Position numbers and translations under genes: made by a program. The notes under the pieces were generated by a model. It was not told the origin of the DNA. It was given only the letters and a program-made list of their open reading frames with translations, and did not search any database. DNA of 64,000 nt from Glycomyces fuscus (lineage in GTDB: Bacteria; Actinomycetota; Actinomycetes; Streptosporangiales; Streptosporangiaceae), in contig NYMS01000036.1 in assembly GCA_002529455.1 (NCBI GenBank), positions 31,074 through 95,073 of the forward strand, given 5' to 3'. Of this stretch, positions 51,891 to 59,343 are shown piece by piece; within the stretch, counting starts at the first letter, position 1, and the number at the start of each line of letters is the position of its first letter.

Positions 51891-52676
51891 CTACCTGACC
51901 GCCCCGTCCCGGCCCGCGCCCTCCCGGCCCTCCCCGTCCTTCTCCAGGTACTCCATCGCCAGGGCGAAGTGCTCCCCCATGACGTTGGTGAGGTTCTCCG
52001 CCATCGCCTGCGCCAGGACCGCGTCCACGGCCTGCTGCGCGAGCGGGCGCACCCGGCGTATCAGCTCGGCCATCTCCGCGGTCTCCTCGCTCCTGACCAC
52101 CGTGCCGGGCGCGTACTCGGCGATGATGTGGTCGGCGACCAGGCGGACCATGTGCTCGGCGACGTGGCCGACCTTGTCGCGCAGGTTCTCGGCTATGTCC
52201 AGCACCGAGTCCACGGTCATGCCCAGCTTCACCAGCTCCACCCCGGCGTGCAGCAGCCTCGGGCTGGGCACCCGGAAGCGCAGCCCGTCGCGTTCGAGCA
52301 CGCCCAGGTCCAGGGAGCGCTTCACCGTGCGGGGCGTGACGCCGTGGCCGAAGAGTTCCCGCAGGTCGCCCAGGGTCAGGTAGCCGGCGATCTCGTCGCT
52401 CCAGGCGTCCCCTATCGCCGACTCGAAGCCCAGGATGTCGGAGAGGTCGCCGCCGCGCTCCCAGACCCGGAACATCTCGCCGATGTTGGCGAAGGTGTAC
52501 CCGCGCCGGAGCAGCTGGCCGATCAACCGCAGACGTGCCAGGTGCGCCTCGGAGTAGATGCCCACGCGCCCCTCCCGGCGGGGAGGGGCGAGCAGGCCAC
52601 GGTCCTGGTACACCCGGACGTTGCGCACCGTCGTGTCGGCGAGCCGGGCGAGTTCGTCAATGCGGTATTCGGCCAT
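51891..52676 (-). CDS. MerR-family transcriptional regulator
   Basis: 261 residues from ATG 52676. N-terminal MerR helix-turn-helix (YRIDELARLADTTVRNVRVY, GLLAPPRREGRVGIYSEAHL), followed by a second winged-helix-like segment (about 95-150) and a helical C-terminal domain of unknown ligand. It lacks the metal-binding Cys of MerR. Divergent from the SDR operon, with the dyad motif at 52743-52767 in between; the same motif precedes choD. It is the obvious candidate regulator of both. Confidence 0.9.
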   Translation of the reverse strand: MAEYRIDELARLADTTVRNVRVYQDRGLLAPPRREGRVGIYSEAHLARLRLIGQLLRRGYTFANIGEMFRVWERGGDLSDILGFESAIGDAWSDEIAGYLTLGDLRELFGHGVTPRTVKRSLDLGVLERDGLRFRVPSPRLLHAGVELVKLGMTVDSVLDIAENLRDKVGHVAEHMVRLVADHIIAEYAPGTVVRSEETAEMAELIRRVRPLAQQAVDAVLAQAMAENLTNVMGEHFALAMEYLEKDGEGREGAGRDGAVR

Positions 52677-52742
52677 GGGTCCAGCCTAGGGACAACCGCG
52701 AACCCTACTCGTCAGTAAATTTCTGGCTCCACCCCATTGCAT

Positions 52743-52767
52743 TGTGACAATGCCCGTTGTAACGTTC
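52743..52767. promoter_or_regulatory. Shared dyad operator, copy 2 (merR / SDR operon)
   Basis: On the minus strand GAAC-N-TTACAA-N6-TTGTCACA, identical at all 18 specified positions to copy 1. It ends 25 bp before the SDR start and is 67 bp from the MerR start, so bound protein could block both divergent promoters. Confidence 0.75.
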
Positions 52768-52792
52768 CGGCAAGAACTGTGGAGGAGATCAC

Positions 52793-53647
52793 ATGACGAC
52801 CCCCCCGCCCCGCCACCTGCGACGACTGCCCGGCCAGAACGCCATCGTCACCGGAGCCTCCGGCGCGTTCGGCAGTGCCACGGTGGCCGTCCTCCGCCAC
52901 CTCGGCGTGAACGTGGTCGGCATCGACCGCAAGCCCGCCCCCGGGGTCGTCGGCTGCGACATCACCGACGACGGGCAGGTGCGCGAGGGCGTCGCCGAGG
53001 CGCTGGAGCGGCTCGACGGCCGTCTGGACCTGCTGATCCACTACGCGGGCGTCGGGCCGGCCGTGGACATCGGCCAGGCCCCGGACGTCCACGTGCACCA
53101 GGCGCTGGAGGTCAACCTGCTGGGCACCTGGCGGGTCACCGCCGCCGCGATGCCCGCGCTGCTGCGCAGCAGGGGCCGCGTCGTCGTCACCGCCTCGCTG
53201 CTGTCGAACCTGCAACTGCCCTTCGCCGGGGCCTACACGGTGTCCAAGCGGGCGCTGACCGCCTACGCCGACTGCCTGCGCGCCGAGTACGGCTCGCACA
53301 TCGGGGTCACCACCGTCTACCCCGGCTACGTCGACACCCCGATCCACAACAGCTCCCGGGCCACCGGGGTCGCGCTCGACGGCCTCGTCCCCGCCGAGAA
53401 CGAGCGCGACACCGTCATGGCGGTGGTCCGCGCGGCCGGGGCCAGGTACGCCCGCCGCGACGTGGCCTCCACAGCGCTCGGCACCGCCGGGCTCCACCTG
53501 TTCCGGCACTTCCCCGGCACCACCGAACAGATCGTGTCGCTCCAGGTGGGCCTGCTCCTGGCGGACGGTGCCTTCGGCGACGCGGAGATCGCCCGGGGAC
53601 TCCACTCGCGGCACGGCAGCCCCCCGGCCCGGCCGGACGCGTCCTGA
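52793..53647 (+). CDS. Short-chain dehydrogenase/reductase
   Basis: 284 residues, ATG 52793 with GGAGGAG 6 nt upstream. Classical SDR: TGASGAFG cofactor motif (20-27), DxxD-type VVGIDRKPAP, HYAGVG in place of NNAG, VVVTASLLSN with catalytic Ser about 135, and YTVSK with Tyr about 148 and Lys about 152. First gene of the operon with the diiron protein, monooxygenase, DUF4873 and hydrolase. The substrate is presumably a hydroxy- or keto-lipid. Confidence 0.92.
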   Translation: MTTPPPRHLRRLPGQNAIVTGASGAFGSATVAVLRHLGVNVVGIDRKPAPGVVGCDITDDGQVREGVAEALERLDGRLDLLIHYAGVGPAVDIGQAPDVHVHQALEVNLLGTWRVTAAAMPALLRSRGRVVVTASLLSNLQLPFAGAYTVSKRALTAYADCLRAEYGSHIGVTTVYPGYVDTPIHNSSRATGVALDGLVPAENERDTVMAVVRAAGARYARRDVASTALGTAGLHLFRHFPGTTEQIVSLQVGLLLADGAFGDAEIARGLHSRHGSPPARPDAS

Positions 53648-53661
53648 GGAGGAACACAGAC

Positions 53662-54573
53662 ATGACCGCAGAGATCACCGCCAAGCCCAAGATCACCGAC
53701 CGCGAGGACATCGCCAAGCGGCTGCTGCGCGGCTCGGCCAAGGCCTCCTTCGACCCGCTCGTCGAGATCGACTGGGACGCCCCCGTGGACCAGGACATGT
53801 GGGCGATCCGCCCCGAGCGCCTGTCGCTGTACGGCACCTACCTGTGGGACCGGCTCACCGAGGAGCAGCGCAAGGAGCTCTCCCGGCTGGAGATCGCCAG
53901 CATCGCCACCATCGGCATCTGGTTCGAGACCATCCTCATGCAGATGCTGGTCCGCCACGCCTACCACCACGACCCCAGCTCCAACCACGTCCAGTACGCC
54001 TACACCGAGATCGCCGACGAGTGCCGCCACACGGTGATGTTCGCGAAGATGGTGGGCAAGCTCGGCTGGAAGACGCACAAGCTCGACCCCGTCGCCTTCC
54101 ACCTGGGCAACCTCTTCAAGACCATCGCGCACGGCCCGCTGATCTTCGCCGGGGCGCTGTTCGTCGAGGAGGTCCTCGACCAGCTCCAGCGCGAGGCGGT
54201 GCCCGACGAGCAGATCCTGCCCCTGGTGCGCGCGGTCTCGCGCATCCACGTGGTGGAGGAGGCGCGGCACATGCGCTACGCCCGCGAGGAGTTCCAGCGC
54301 GACTGGGCCACGCGCGGCCCGCTCAACAGGGCCTACAGCCGGATCATCCTCGGCCTGGTCACCTACTACTCGGCCACCCGGCTGATCAACCCCAAGGTGT
54401 ACGCGCAGGTCGGGCTCGACCCCCGCGAAGCCTCCCGGGTCGCCCGCGACAACCCCCACTGGATCGGTACCAAGACCTGGGCCGCCCGCAAGGTGGTGAG
54501 CACCCTGGACACCGCCGGTGCCATCTCCGGGCTGGGCCGCTACTTCTGGAAGAAGGCCGGACTGCTCGGCTGA
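53662..54573 (+). CDS. AurF-like diiron protein
   Basis: 303 residues from ATG 53662 (GAGGAGG upstream), 14 bp after the SDR stop. Helical protein with ligand motifs of the AurF/p-aminobenzoate N-oxygenase-like family: EIASIATIGIWFE, EIADECRHT (ExxxCRH) and HVVEEARHM (EExRH), consistent with a carboxylate/His-bridged diiron centre. Relatives oxidise amines or act as oxygenases in lipid metabolism; annotations as metal-dependent hydrolase are common. It is followed by the hairpin array. Confidence 0.88.
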   Translation: MTAEITAKPKITDREDIAKRLLRGSAKASFDPLVEIDWDAPVDQDMWAIRPERLSLYGTYLWDRLTEEQRKELSRLEIASIATIGIWFETILMQMLVRHAYHHDPSSNHVQYAYTEIADECRHTVMFAKMVGKLGWKTHKLDPVAFHLGNLFKTIAHGPLIFAGALFVEEVLDQLQREAVPDEQILPLVRAVSRIHVVEEARHMRYAREEFQRDWATRGPLNRAYSRIILGLVTYYSATRLINPKVYAQVGLDPREASRVARDNPHWIGTKTWAARKVVSTLDTAGAISGLGRYFWKKAGLLG

Positions 54574-54710
54574 CCCCTCCCCGGCCCCGGCCGCCCCCCG
54601 CGGGCGCGCCGGAGCCGGGCCCCTCGGGGGCCGGACGCCTCCCCGTCCGCCCCTCCCCGCGGGCCGCGCTCCGCCTCGGACGCCGCGGCCCGCGGGCCCC
54701 GGACCCCATC

Positions 54711-54867
54711 GCCGGAGGACGAAACGCGCCACGTCCTCCGGCGGTGGTCCCACCTCCCGGGGGCGTAACGCGCCACGTCCCCGGGAGCCCTCTCCCCGGA
54801 GGCGAACGCGCCGCGTCCTCCGGGGTGGCAACTCCCCCGGGGGCGAAACGCGCCGCGCCCCCGGGGG
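54711..54867. repeat. Four tandem hairpins with conserved loop and co-varying stems
   Basis: Hairpins at 54711-54742, 54754-54787, 54794-54825 and 54834-54867, ~41 bp apart. Stems are 11-12 bp in units 1, 2 and 4 (GCCGGAGGACG, CTCCCGGGGGCG, CCCCCGGGGGCG); unit 3 has 9 bp (CCCCGGAGG). Loops are nearly constant: AAACGCGCCA, TAACGCGCCA, AACGCGCCG, AAACGCGCCG. Stem bases change while pairing is kept. It fills the gap between the diiron gene and the monooxygenase inside an operon. Confidence 0.85.
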
Positions 54868-54927
54868 ACACACCCGCCGATCCGGACCGCGACACGTCCG
54901 GGCCGGTCCGCACGAAGGGACCAAGAC

Positions 54928-56490
54928 GTGACCGAAGCACCACCCCACTTCCGGGTGGCCGTCATCGGCTCCGGCTTCGCCGGGATCGGGATGGCCGTCC
55001 GCCTCAAGCAGGCCGGTCTGAAGGACTTCGTGGTTCTGGAGCGCGCCGGCGGGGTCGGCGGCACCTGGCGTGACAACTCCTACCCGGGCGCCGCCTGCGA
55101 CGTCCCCTCGCACCTGTACTCGTTCTCCTTCGCGCCCAACCCGCACTGGAGCCGCAGCTTCTCCCCGCAGCCCGAGATCTTCGACTACATGAAGCGGGTC
55201 GCCGGGGAGTACGGGGTGGTCGAGCACGTCCGCACCGACCACGACGTCAGGTCCGCGCGGTGGGAGCCCGAGGGCAACCGGTGGCGGATCGAGACCAGCC
55301 GCGGGACGGTCACCGCCCAGTTCCTCATCAGCGCGGCGGGGCCGCTCGCGGACCCCTCCTACCCCGACATCAAGGGTCTGGACACCTTCGAGGGGACGAT
55401 GTTCCACTCGGCGACCTGGGACCACGACCACGACCTCACCGGCCGCAGGATCGCGGTGATCGGCACCGGGGCGTCCGCGATCCAGTTCGTGCCGAGGATC
55501 CAGCCCAAGGCCGGGAGACTGACGCTGTTCCAGCGCACGGCCCCCTGGGTGATGTTCCGGCACGACCGCGACATCACCAGGCTGGAGGGCTGGCTGTACC
55601 GCAACATCCCGCTCACCCAGCAGATCGCCCGCAAGAGCATCTACTGGGGCCGGGAGACCTACGTCCTCGGCTTCGCCAAGAACCCCAGGCTGCTCTCGAT
55701 CGTGGAGGGGCTGGCCCGGGCCAACATCCGCCGCAGCGTGAAGGACCCCGAGCTGCGGGCCAAGCTCACACCGAGCTTCCGGGCGGGCTGCAAGCGCATC
55801 CTGATGTCCAACGACTACTATCCCGCGCTGGCCCGGCCCAACGTGGACGTGGTCACCGACGGCATCGTCGAGGTGCGCCCCCACGCCGTGGTCACCCGCG
55901 ACGCCTCGGGACGCGAGACCGAGCACGAGGTCGACACGATCATCCTCGGCACCGGGTTCCACGTGACCGACCCGCCCGTGGCGCAGCGGATCCTCAACGC
56001 CGAGGGGCGCTCGCTCTCCGAGCACTGGGGCACGGACGTGCAGGCCTTCCGCGGCACCACCGTGGCCGGGTTCCCCAACGCCTTCATGCTGGCGGGCCCC
56101 AACACCGGGCTGGGGCACACCTCGCAGCTGTTCATGATCGAGGCCCAGATCCGGTACACGATGCAGGCGCTGAAGTACCTGTGCCGCAACGGCCTGGACC
56201 GCCTGGACGTGCGCCCCGAGGCCCAGCACGACTACAACGAGATGATCGCCAGGTCCATGGAGGGCACGGTCTGGGTGACCGGCGGCTGCGACAGCTGGTA
56301 CCTCAACGACCAGGGCCGCAACACCACGCTGTGGCCGACCTTCACCTGGGACTTCGCGCTGCGCACGCGCTGGTTCGACCCCCACAACTACGATCTGCGG
56401 GTGGACCGCTCCCACCACCACGGCCCCCGGCGGTCCGCGGCCCGTGGTGTGACGGCCTCGGAAGGGAAGCGGTATGAGCGGGTTCGGTGA
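54928..56490 (+). CDS. Flavin-containing Baeyer-Villiger-type monooxygenase
   Basis: 520 residues from GTG 54928 (AAGGGA upstream). FAD motif VIGSGFAGIGMAVRL (12-26), GGVGGTWRDNSYPGAACD, the Baeyer-Villiger fingerprint FEGTMFHSATWD (154-165, FxGxxxHxxxW), NADPH motif VIGTGASAIQFVP, and ATGF-like ILGTGFHV. EtaA/MymA-like class. It would insert oxygen next to a keto group made by the oxidase or SDR. Its 3' end overlaps the DUF4873 gene by 17 bp. Confidence 0.93.
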   Translation: MTEAPPHFRVAVIGSGFAGIGMAVRLKQAGLKDFVVLERAGGVGGTWRDNSYPGAACDVPSHLYSFSFAPNPHWSRSFSPQPEIFDYMKRVAGEYGVVEHVRTDHDVRSARWEPEGNRWRIETSRGTVTAQFLISAAGPLADPSYPDIKGLDTFEGTMFHSATWDHDHDLTGRRIAVIGTGASAIQFVPRIQPKAGRLTLFQRTAPWVMFRHDRDITRLEGWLYRNIPLTQQIARKSIYWGRETYVLGFAKNPRLLSIVEGLARANIRRSVKDPELRAKLTPSFRAGCKRILMSNDYYPALARPNVDVVTDGIVEVRPHAVVTRDASGRETEHEVDTIILGTGFHVTDPPVAQRILNAEGRSLSEHWGTDVQAFRGTTVAGFPNAFMLAGPNTGLGHTSQLFMIEAQIRYTMQALKYLCRNGLDRLDVRPEAQHDYNEMIARSMEGTVWVTGGCDSWYLNDQGRNTTLWPTFTWDFALRTRWFDPHNYDLRVDRSHHHGPRRSAARGVTASEGKRYERVR

Positions 56491-56860
56491 CGGGGAGGAG
56501 GAGTACCGGGGCACGGTGACGGTCGTGCTGCCCGGCACCGGCGGCGCGTCCGACGGCGGCGCGGAGCGGGCGGCGGGCACGGCGGACGAGGGCACCGCAG
56601 TGCGGGTCCAGGCCCACCTGGCGGGCCACTTCTCCCCCCTGACCGGCGACTACCGCTGGCGGGGGCGCCTGTCCCCCAGCCCCGAGGTGACCGAGGCCTT
56701 CCGCGGCGGTGTGCGTACGGTCGTGGTGCGCACCCCCGACGGGTTCGAGGGCACCGGGGTCCTGGACGAGCCCAACCTGTGGGGCGGCCACCCGGTCAAC
56801 GGGGCCGGTTCCCCGCCCTTCGCCGTGCCCCACGTGGACCTCGGCGAGTCCGACGACTGA
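56474..56860 (+). CDS. DUF4873 protein
   Basis: 128 residues from ATG 56474, overlapping the monooxygenase by 17 bp. A single DUF4873 domain: EYRGTVTVVL, VRVQAHLAGHFSPLTGDYRW and WRGRLSPS, ending with a DLGES stretch. This domain is often fused or adjacent to FAD monooxygenases, suggesting an accessory role. No catalytic residues known. Confidence 0.85.
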   Translation: MSGFGDGEEEYRGTVTVVLPGTGGASDGGAERAAGTADEGTAVRVQAHLAGHFSPLTGDYRWRGRLSPSPEVTEAFRGGVRTVVVRTPDGFEGTGVLDEPNLWGGHPVNGAGSPPFAVPHVDLGESDD

Positions 56861-56951
56861 ACGCGTCCGCGCACGCCCCGGGCCCGCGCCGACCCGGGGC
56901 GGCCCCCTCCAGGCCCCGGCGCAGCCTTCCCCCGAGTGAGAGGTATCCCCG

Positions 56952-57851
56952 ATGGCAACCCGACACGTGGGTCAGGTCCGAGAACTCCAGGTACGCTCCG
57001 CCGACGGCACGCGGCTGCACGTCGAGGTGCGCGGTCCCGAGGACGGGCCGACCGTGGTCCTCGCGCACTGCTGGGCGACGTCGCTGGCCTCGTGGGGGCC
57101 GGTGGTGCGCGAGCTGGACCCCTCCCTGCGGGTGGTGCTCTACGACCAGCGCGGCCACGGCCGCACGCAGGCGCCGCTGACCAGGGCGGGGTACAGCGCG
57201 CGGAAGCTGGCCGAGGACCTGTGCGCGGTCCTGGAGGCGACCGTGCCCGAGGGGGAGAAGGCGGTGGTGGCCGGGCACAGCATGGGCGGGATGACCATCA
57301 TGTCGGCCGGTGCGGACCCGGTGTTCCGGGAGAGGGCCGCCGCGGTGCTGCTCACCAACACCGGCTGCAAGGAACTGCCGATGCGGTCGACCGCGATCCC
57401 GCTGCCCGGCCCCCTGGGGACGCTCGGCGCGCAGATCTTCCTCAAGGCCCCCGTCCCGCTGGGCCCGCGCAACGCCGTCACCACGGCGGTGCTGAAGTCC
57501 ATGGTGATGGGGCGCGAGGCCGATCCGCGCATGGTGCGGCTGTGCATGAGGATGGTGCACGCGTGCGGTGGCGTGTCCCGGGGCTCGTGGGGACGGGTGA
57601 TCTGCACGCTGGAGGCGGAGGAGACCGCCCGGCAGATCTCGGTGCCCACGGTGGTGATGGTGGGGACCGACGACAAGCTGACCCCGCCCTGGCACGCGCA
57701 CCACATCGGGTCACTGCTGAAGGACTGCCGCGAGGTGCGGGAGGTCCCCGGCGCCGGTCACATGGGGCCGCTGGAGTACCCGAAGGCCCTGGCCGAGGCG
57801 GTGGACGGGCTCGCCGCCGAGCACCTGGCGCCCCGGTCACGGGTCGCCTGA
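56952..57851 (+). CDS. Alpha/beta hydrolase
   Basis: 299 residues from ATG 56952 (GAGAGG upstream). Alpha/beta-hydrolase fold: LAHCWATSLASW (oxyanion region), YDQRGHGRT, nucleophile AGHSMGG (Ser about 110), VMVGTDDKLTPP (Asp about 240) and GAGHMGPLE (His about 265). No signal peptide. Last gene of the operon before a strong terminator; it could hydrolyse the ester or lactone made by the Baeyer-Villiger enzyme. Confidence 0.92.
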   Translation: MATRHVGQVRELQVRSADGTRLHVEVRGPEDGPTVVLAHCWATSLASWGPVVRELDPSLRVVLYDQRGHGRTQAPLTRAGYSARKLAEDLCAVLEATVPEGEKAVVAGHSMGGMTIMSAGADPVFRERAAAVLLTNTGCKELPMRSTAIPLPGPLGTLGAQIFLKAPVPLGPRNAVTTAVLKSMVMGREADPRMVRLCMRMVHACGGVSRGSWGRVICTLEAEETARQISVPTVVMVGTDDKLTPPWHAHHIGSLLKDCREVREVPGAGHMGPLEYPKALAEAVDGLAAEHLAPRSRVA

Positions 57852-57869
57852 CGCGGGTCCCCCGGCCAC

Positions 57870-57897
57870 GCGCCCCCGGCCGGACGGCCGGGGGCGC
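57870..57897 (+). terminator. Operon terminator
   Basis: Perfect 12-bp stem GCGCCCCCGGCC with GGAC loop, 18 bp past the hydrolase stop. Confidence 0.8.
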
Positions 57898-57996
57898 ATG
57901 CGTGCGCGGGGAGCATGCGGTCGACCCGTGCACCCGCCTCGGGAACCGCGCCGGTGCCCCGGCTTCCCCAGGAGGTAGGTCCTTGGTGTCCGGGGC

Positions 57997-58548
57997 TCAG
58001 CGCAGGTGTCGGTGCACCTCGGCTGCGAACCGGGGTACACCGGCCCGCTCCAGCAGGGCCAACACACCGGGCACGGTTGTCGGCTCCCGCCGGTAGGAAG
58101 CGGCTTGCTTCTCCAGCACACCGAGTGTCAGCCCCGGGTAGAGGTCGAGCTGGTCGAGCAGGAAATCGTCCGGGTGGACCGCGAGGAGGTCATAGGGCTT
58201 CAACGCGGTATCGGGAAAATCCCTGGTGTTGAAGGTGACCACGACCTCGGCATTGGCACGCACGGCTCCGGCCAGCACATGCCGGTCCTTGGGGTCGTTC
58301 TCCATACCGTCGATCAGTGTCTCGTAGCCTCGCACCGTCGCGTCCGGGAAGGCTCGGTTCATCTGAACGATCCTGCGGTCCACCTTGCCTGGGTCGATAC
58401 CGCGTCGTACCAGGTTGCGCCGGAGTTCGCACAGGACGTCGGCAGACCACAGCGGTCAGTAGGCTCCGGCGACCGCGACTCTCAGAAGGGTGTCGCACAG
58501 GTAGGCCGGATAGAGCACACAGGTGTCAAGGAAGGCGGGGAAAGCCAC
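57997..58548 (-). pseudogene. PIN-domain toxin (VapC-like) gene with in-frame TGA
   Basis: From GTG 58548 the frame reads MAFPAFLDTCVLYPAYLC, starting the PIN fold with an Asp (LDTCVLYP), then TGA at 58456-58458 (codon 31). Beyond it the same frame continues to 57997 for 152 codons with SADVLCELRRNLVRRG, DRHVLAGAVRA and TFNTRDFPD, the remaining acidic PIN motifs. CGA (Arg) to TGA is one transition, which fits AYRPLW in place of the stop. The gene follows the antitoxin-like gene by 12 bp. PIN toxins cleave RNA; this copy should be inactive unless the stop is misread or a sequencing error. Confidence 0.8.
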
Positions 58549-58560
58549 GAGCAACCGTTC

Positions 58561-59031
58561 TCACCTGGTGTTCTCAGGAGTGGCGGTAGCCTCGTACAAA
58601 CCGTCCTCCTCCGCTTCCGCGGCCATCTGGTCCAACACCTGCTCACGTTCCCGACGGGTGCTCTCCTGGTAGGCCAGGACGTCGCGGAGCAGGATCCGCC
58701 GGTGCCGACCGCGCATACTGTGCGGGATTTTCCCTTCCTCCAGCAAGCGCACCAGGGTCGGGCGGGAAATGCCCAGGAGGTCGGCGGCCTCCTGGGTGGT
58801 CAGCATCGTGTTGTGGGGTGCGATGGATATCGCCAGCCCCTGTGAGAGAGCGGACACCACGTCGCGCAGGACACCGTAGAGCTCGTTGGGGATCTCGATC
58901 TCGGAGCCGTCGGGGCCCACCAGGCGAGCGCGTGAAGCCGCCTGGGGGTCTGTCAGCTCGCGCGCGAACCTGGCCAGCTCCGAGCGGTCGTCCGGCGGGA
59001 GGAGGGTTCTTTCGCGCAGTGCACTCACCAT
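58561..59031 (-). CDS. Excisionase-type HTH protein, probable antitoxin of the PIN toxin
   Basis: 156 residues from ATG 59031 (start uncertain; GTG next). N-terminal ~70 residues are polar helical, then an HTH_17/excisionase-like domain (about 78-130) with LTTQEAADLLGISRPTLVRL, GKIPHSMRGRHRRILLRD and a Glu/Arg-rich tail. Such proteins precede PIN toxin genes in actinobacteria. It remains intact while its partner is broken, as expected if the toxin was lost first. Confidence 0.85.
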   Translation of the reverse strand: MVSALRERTLLPPDDRSELARFARELTDPQAASRARLVGPDGSEIEIPNELYGVLRDVVSALSQGLAISIAPHNTMLTTQEAADLLGISRPTLVRLLEEGKIPHSMRGRHRRILLRDVLAYQESTRREREQVLDQMAAEAEEDGLYEATATPENTR

Positions 59032-59036
59032 ATCCC

Positions 59037-59064
59037 CATCCTACCCTTATTCGAAAAAAACGAA
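59037..59064 (-). promoter_or_regulatory. Promoter/operator of the antitoxin-like gene
   Basis: On the minus strand TAGGAT ends ~6 bp before the ATG, and a dyad TTCG-A7-CGAA (59050-59064) overlaps the upstream promoter zone in an AT-rich patch. Autoregulation by the HTH protein is plausible. Confidence 0.4.
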
Positions 59065-59343
59065 AGCGTCCCCGAACGTGTGGGGACACCGCGCCGCCAC
59101 CGGCGCACGTGCGTCCCGGCCACGTCCCCGCACCGGCGGGCGTTCCGTTCCGGGCCCCGCCCCGCCAGGAGTCCGACGGGGCCCGACGGCACGCGACGGG
59201 CGGGGCCGCCCGACGGGAGGGCGGCCGTCCCGGGGCGGACCACCGCCGACGGCGGCGGGGGCGAACCCGTACGCGGCGGGCTCCCGTACGGCGCGCGGGG
59301 ACCGACCGGGGACGGCCCCCGCCCCCGCGTACGGCCCTTCGCC
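59065..59343. other. Gene-free stretch before the amidohydrolase gene end
   Basis: About 280 bp of GC-rich sequence with small GC hairpins (e.g. GTCCCC/GGGGAC near 59070-59087) but no gene I can support. Confidence 0.5.

Noticed and set aside
57899..57915. Partial resemblance to the CRISPR-like repeat (TGCGCGGGGAGCA)
   Set aside because: Only half the repeat is present and no stem forms, so I treat it as GC-rich coincidence.
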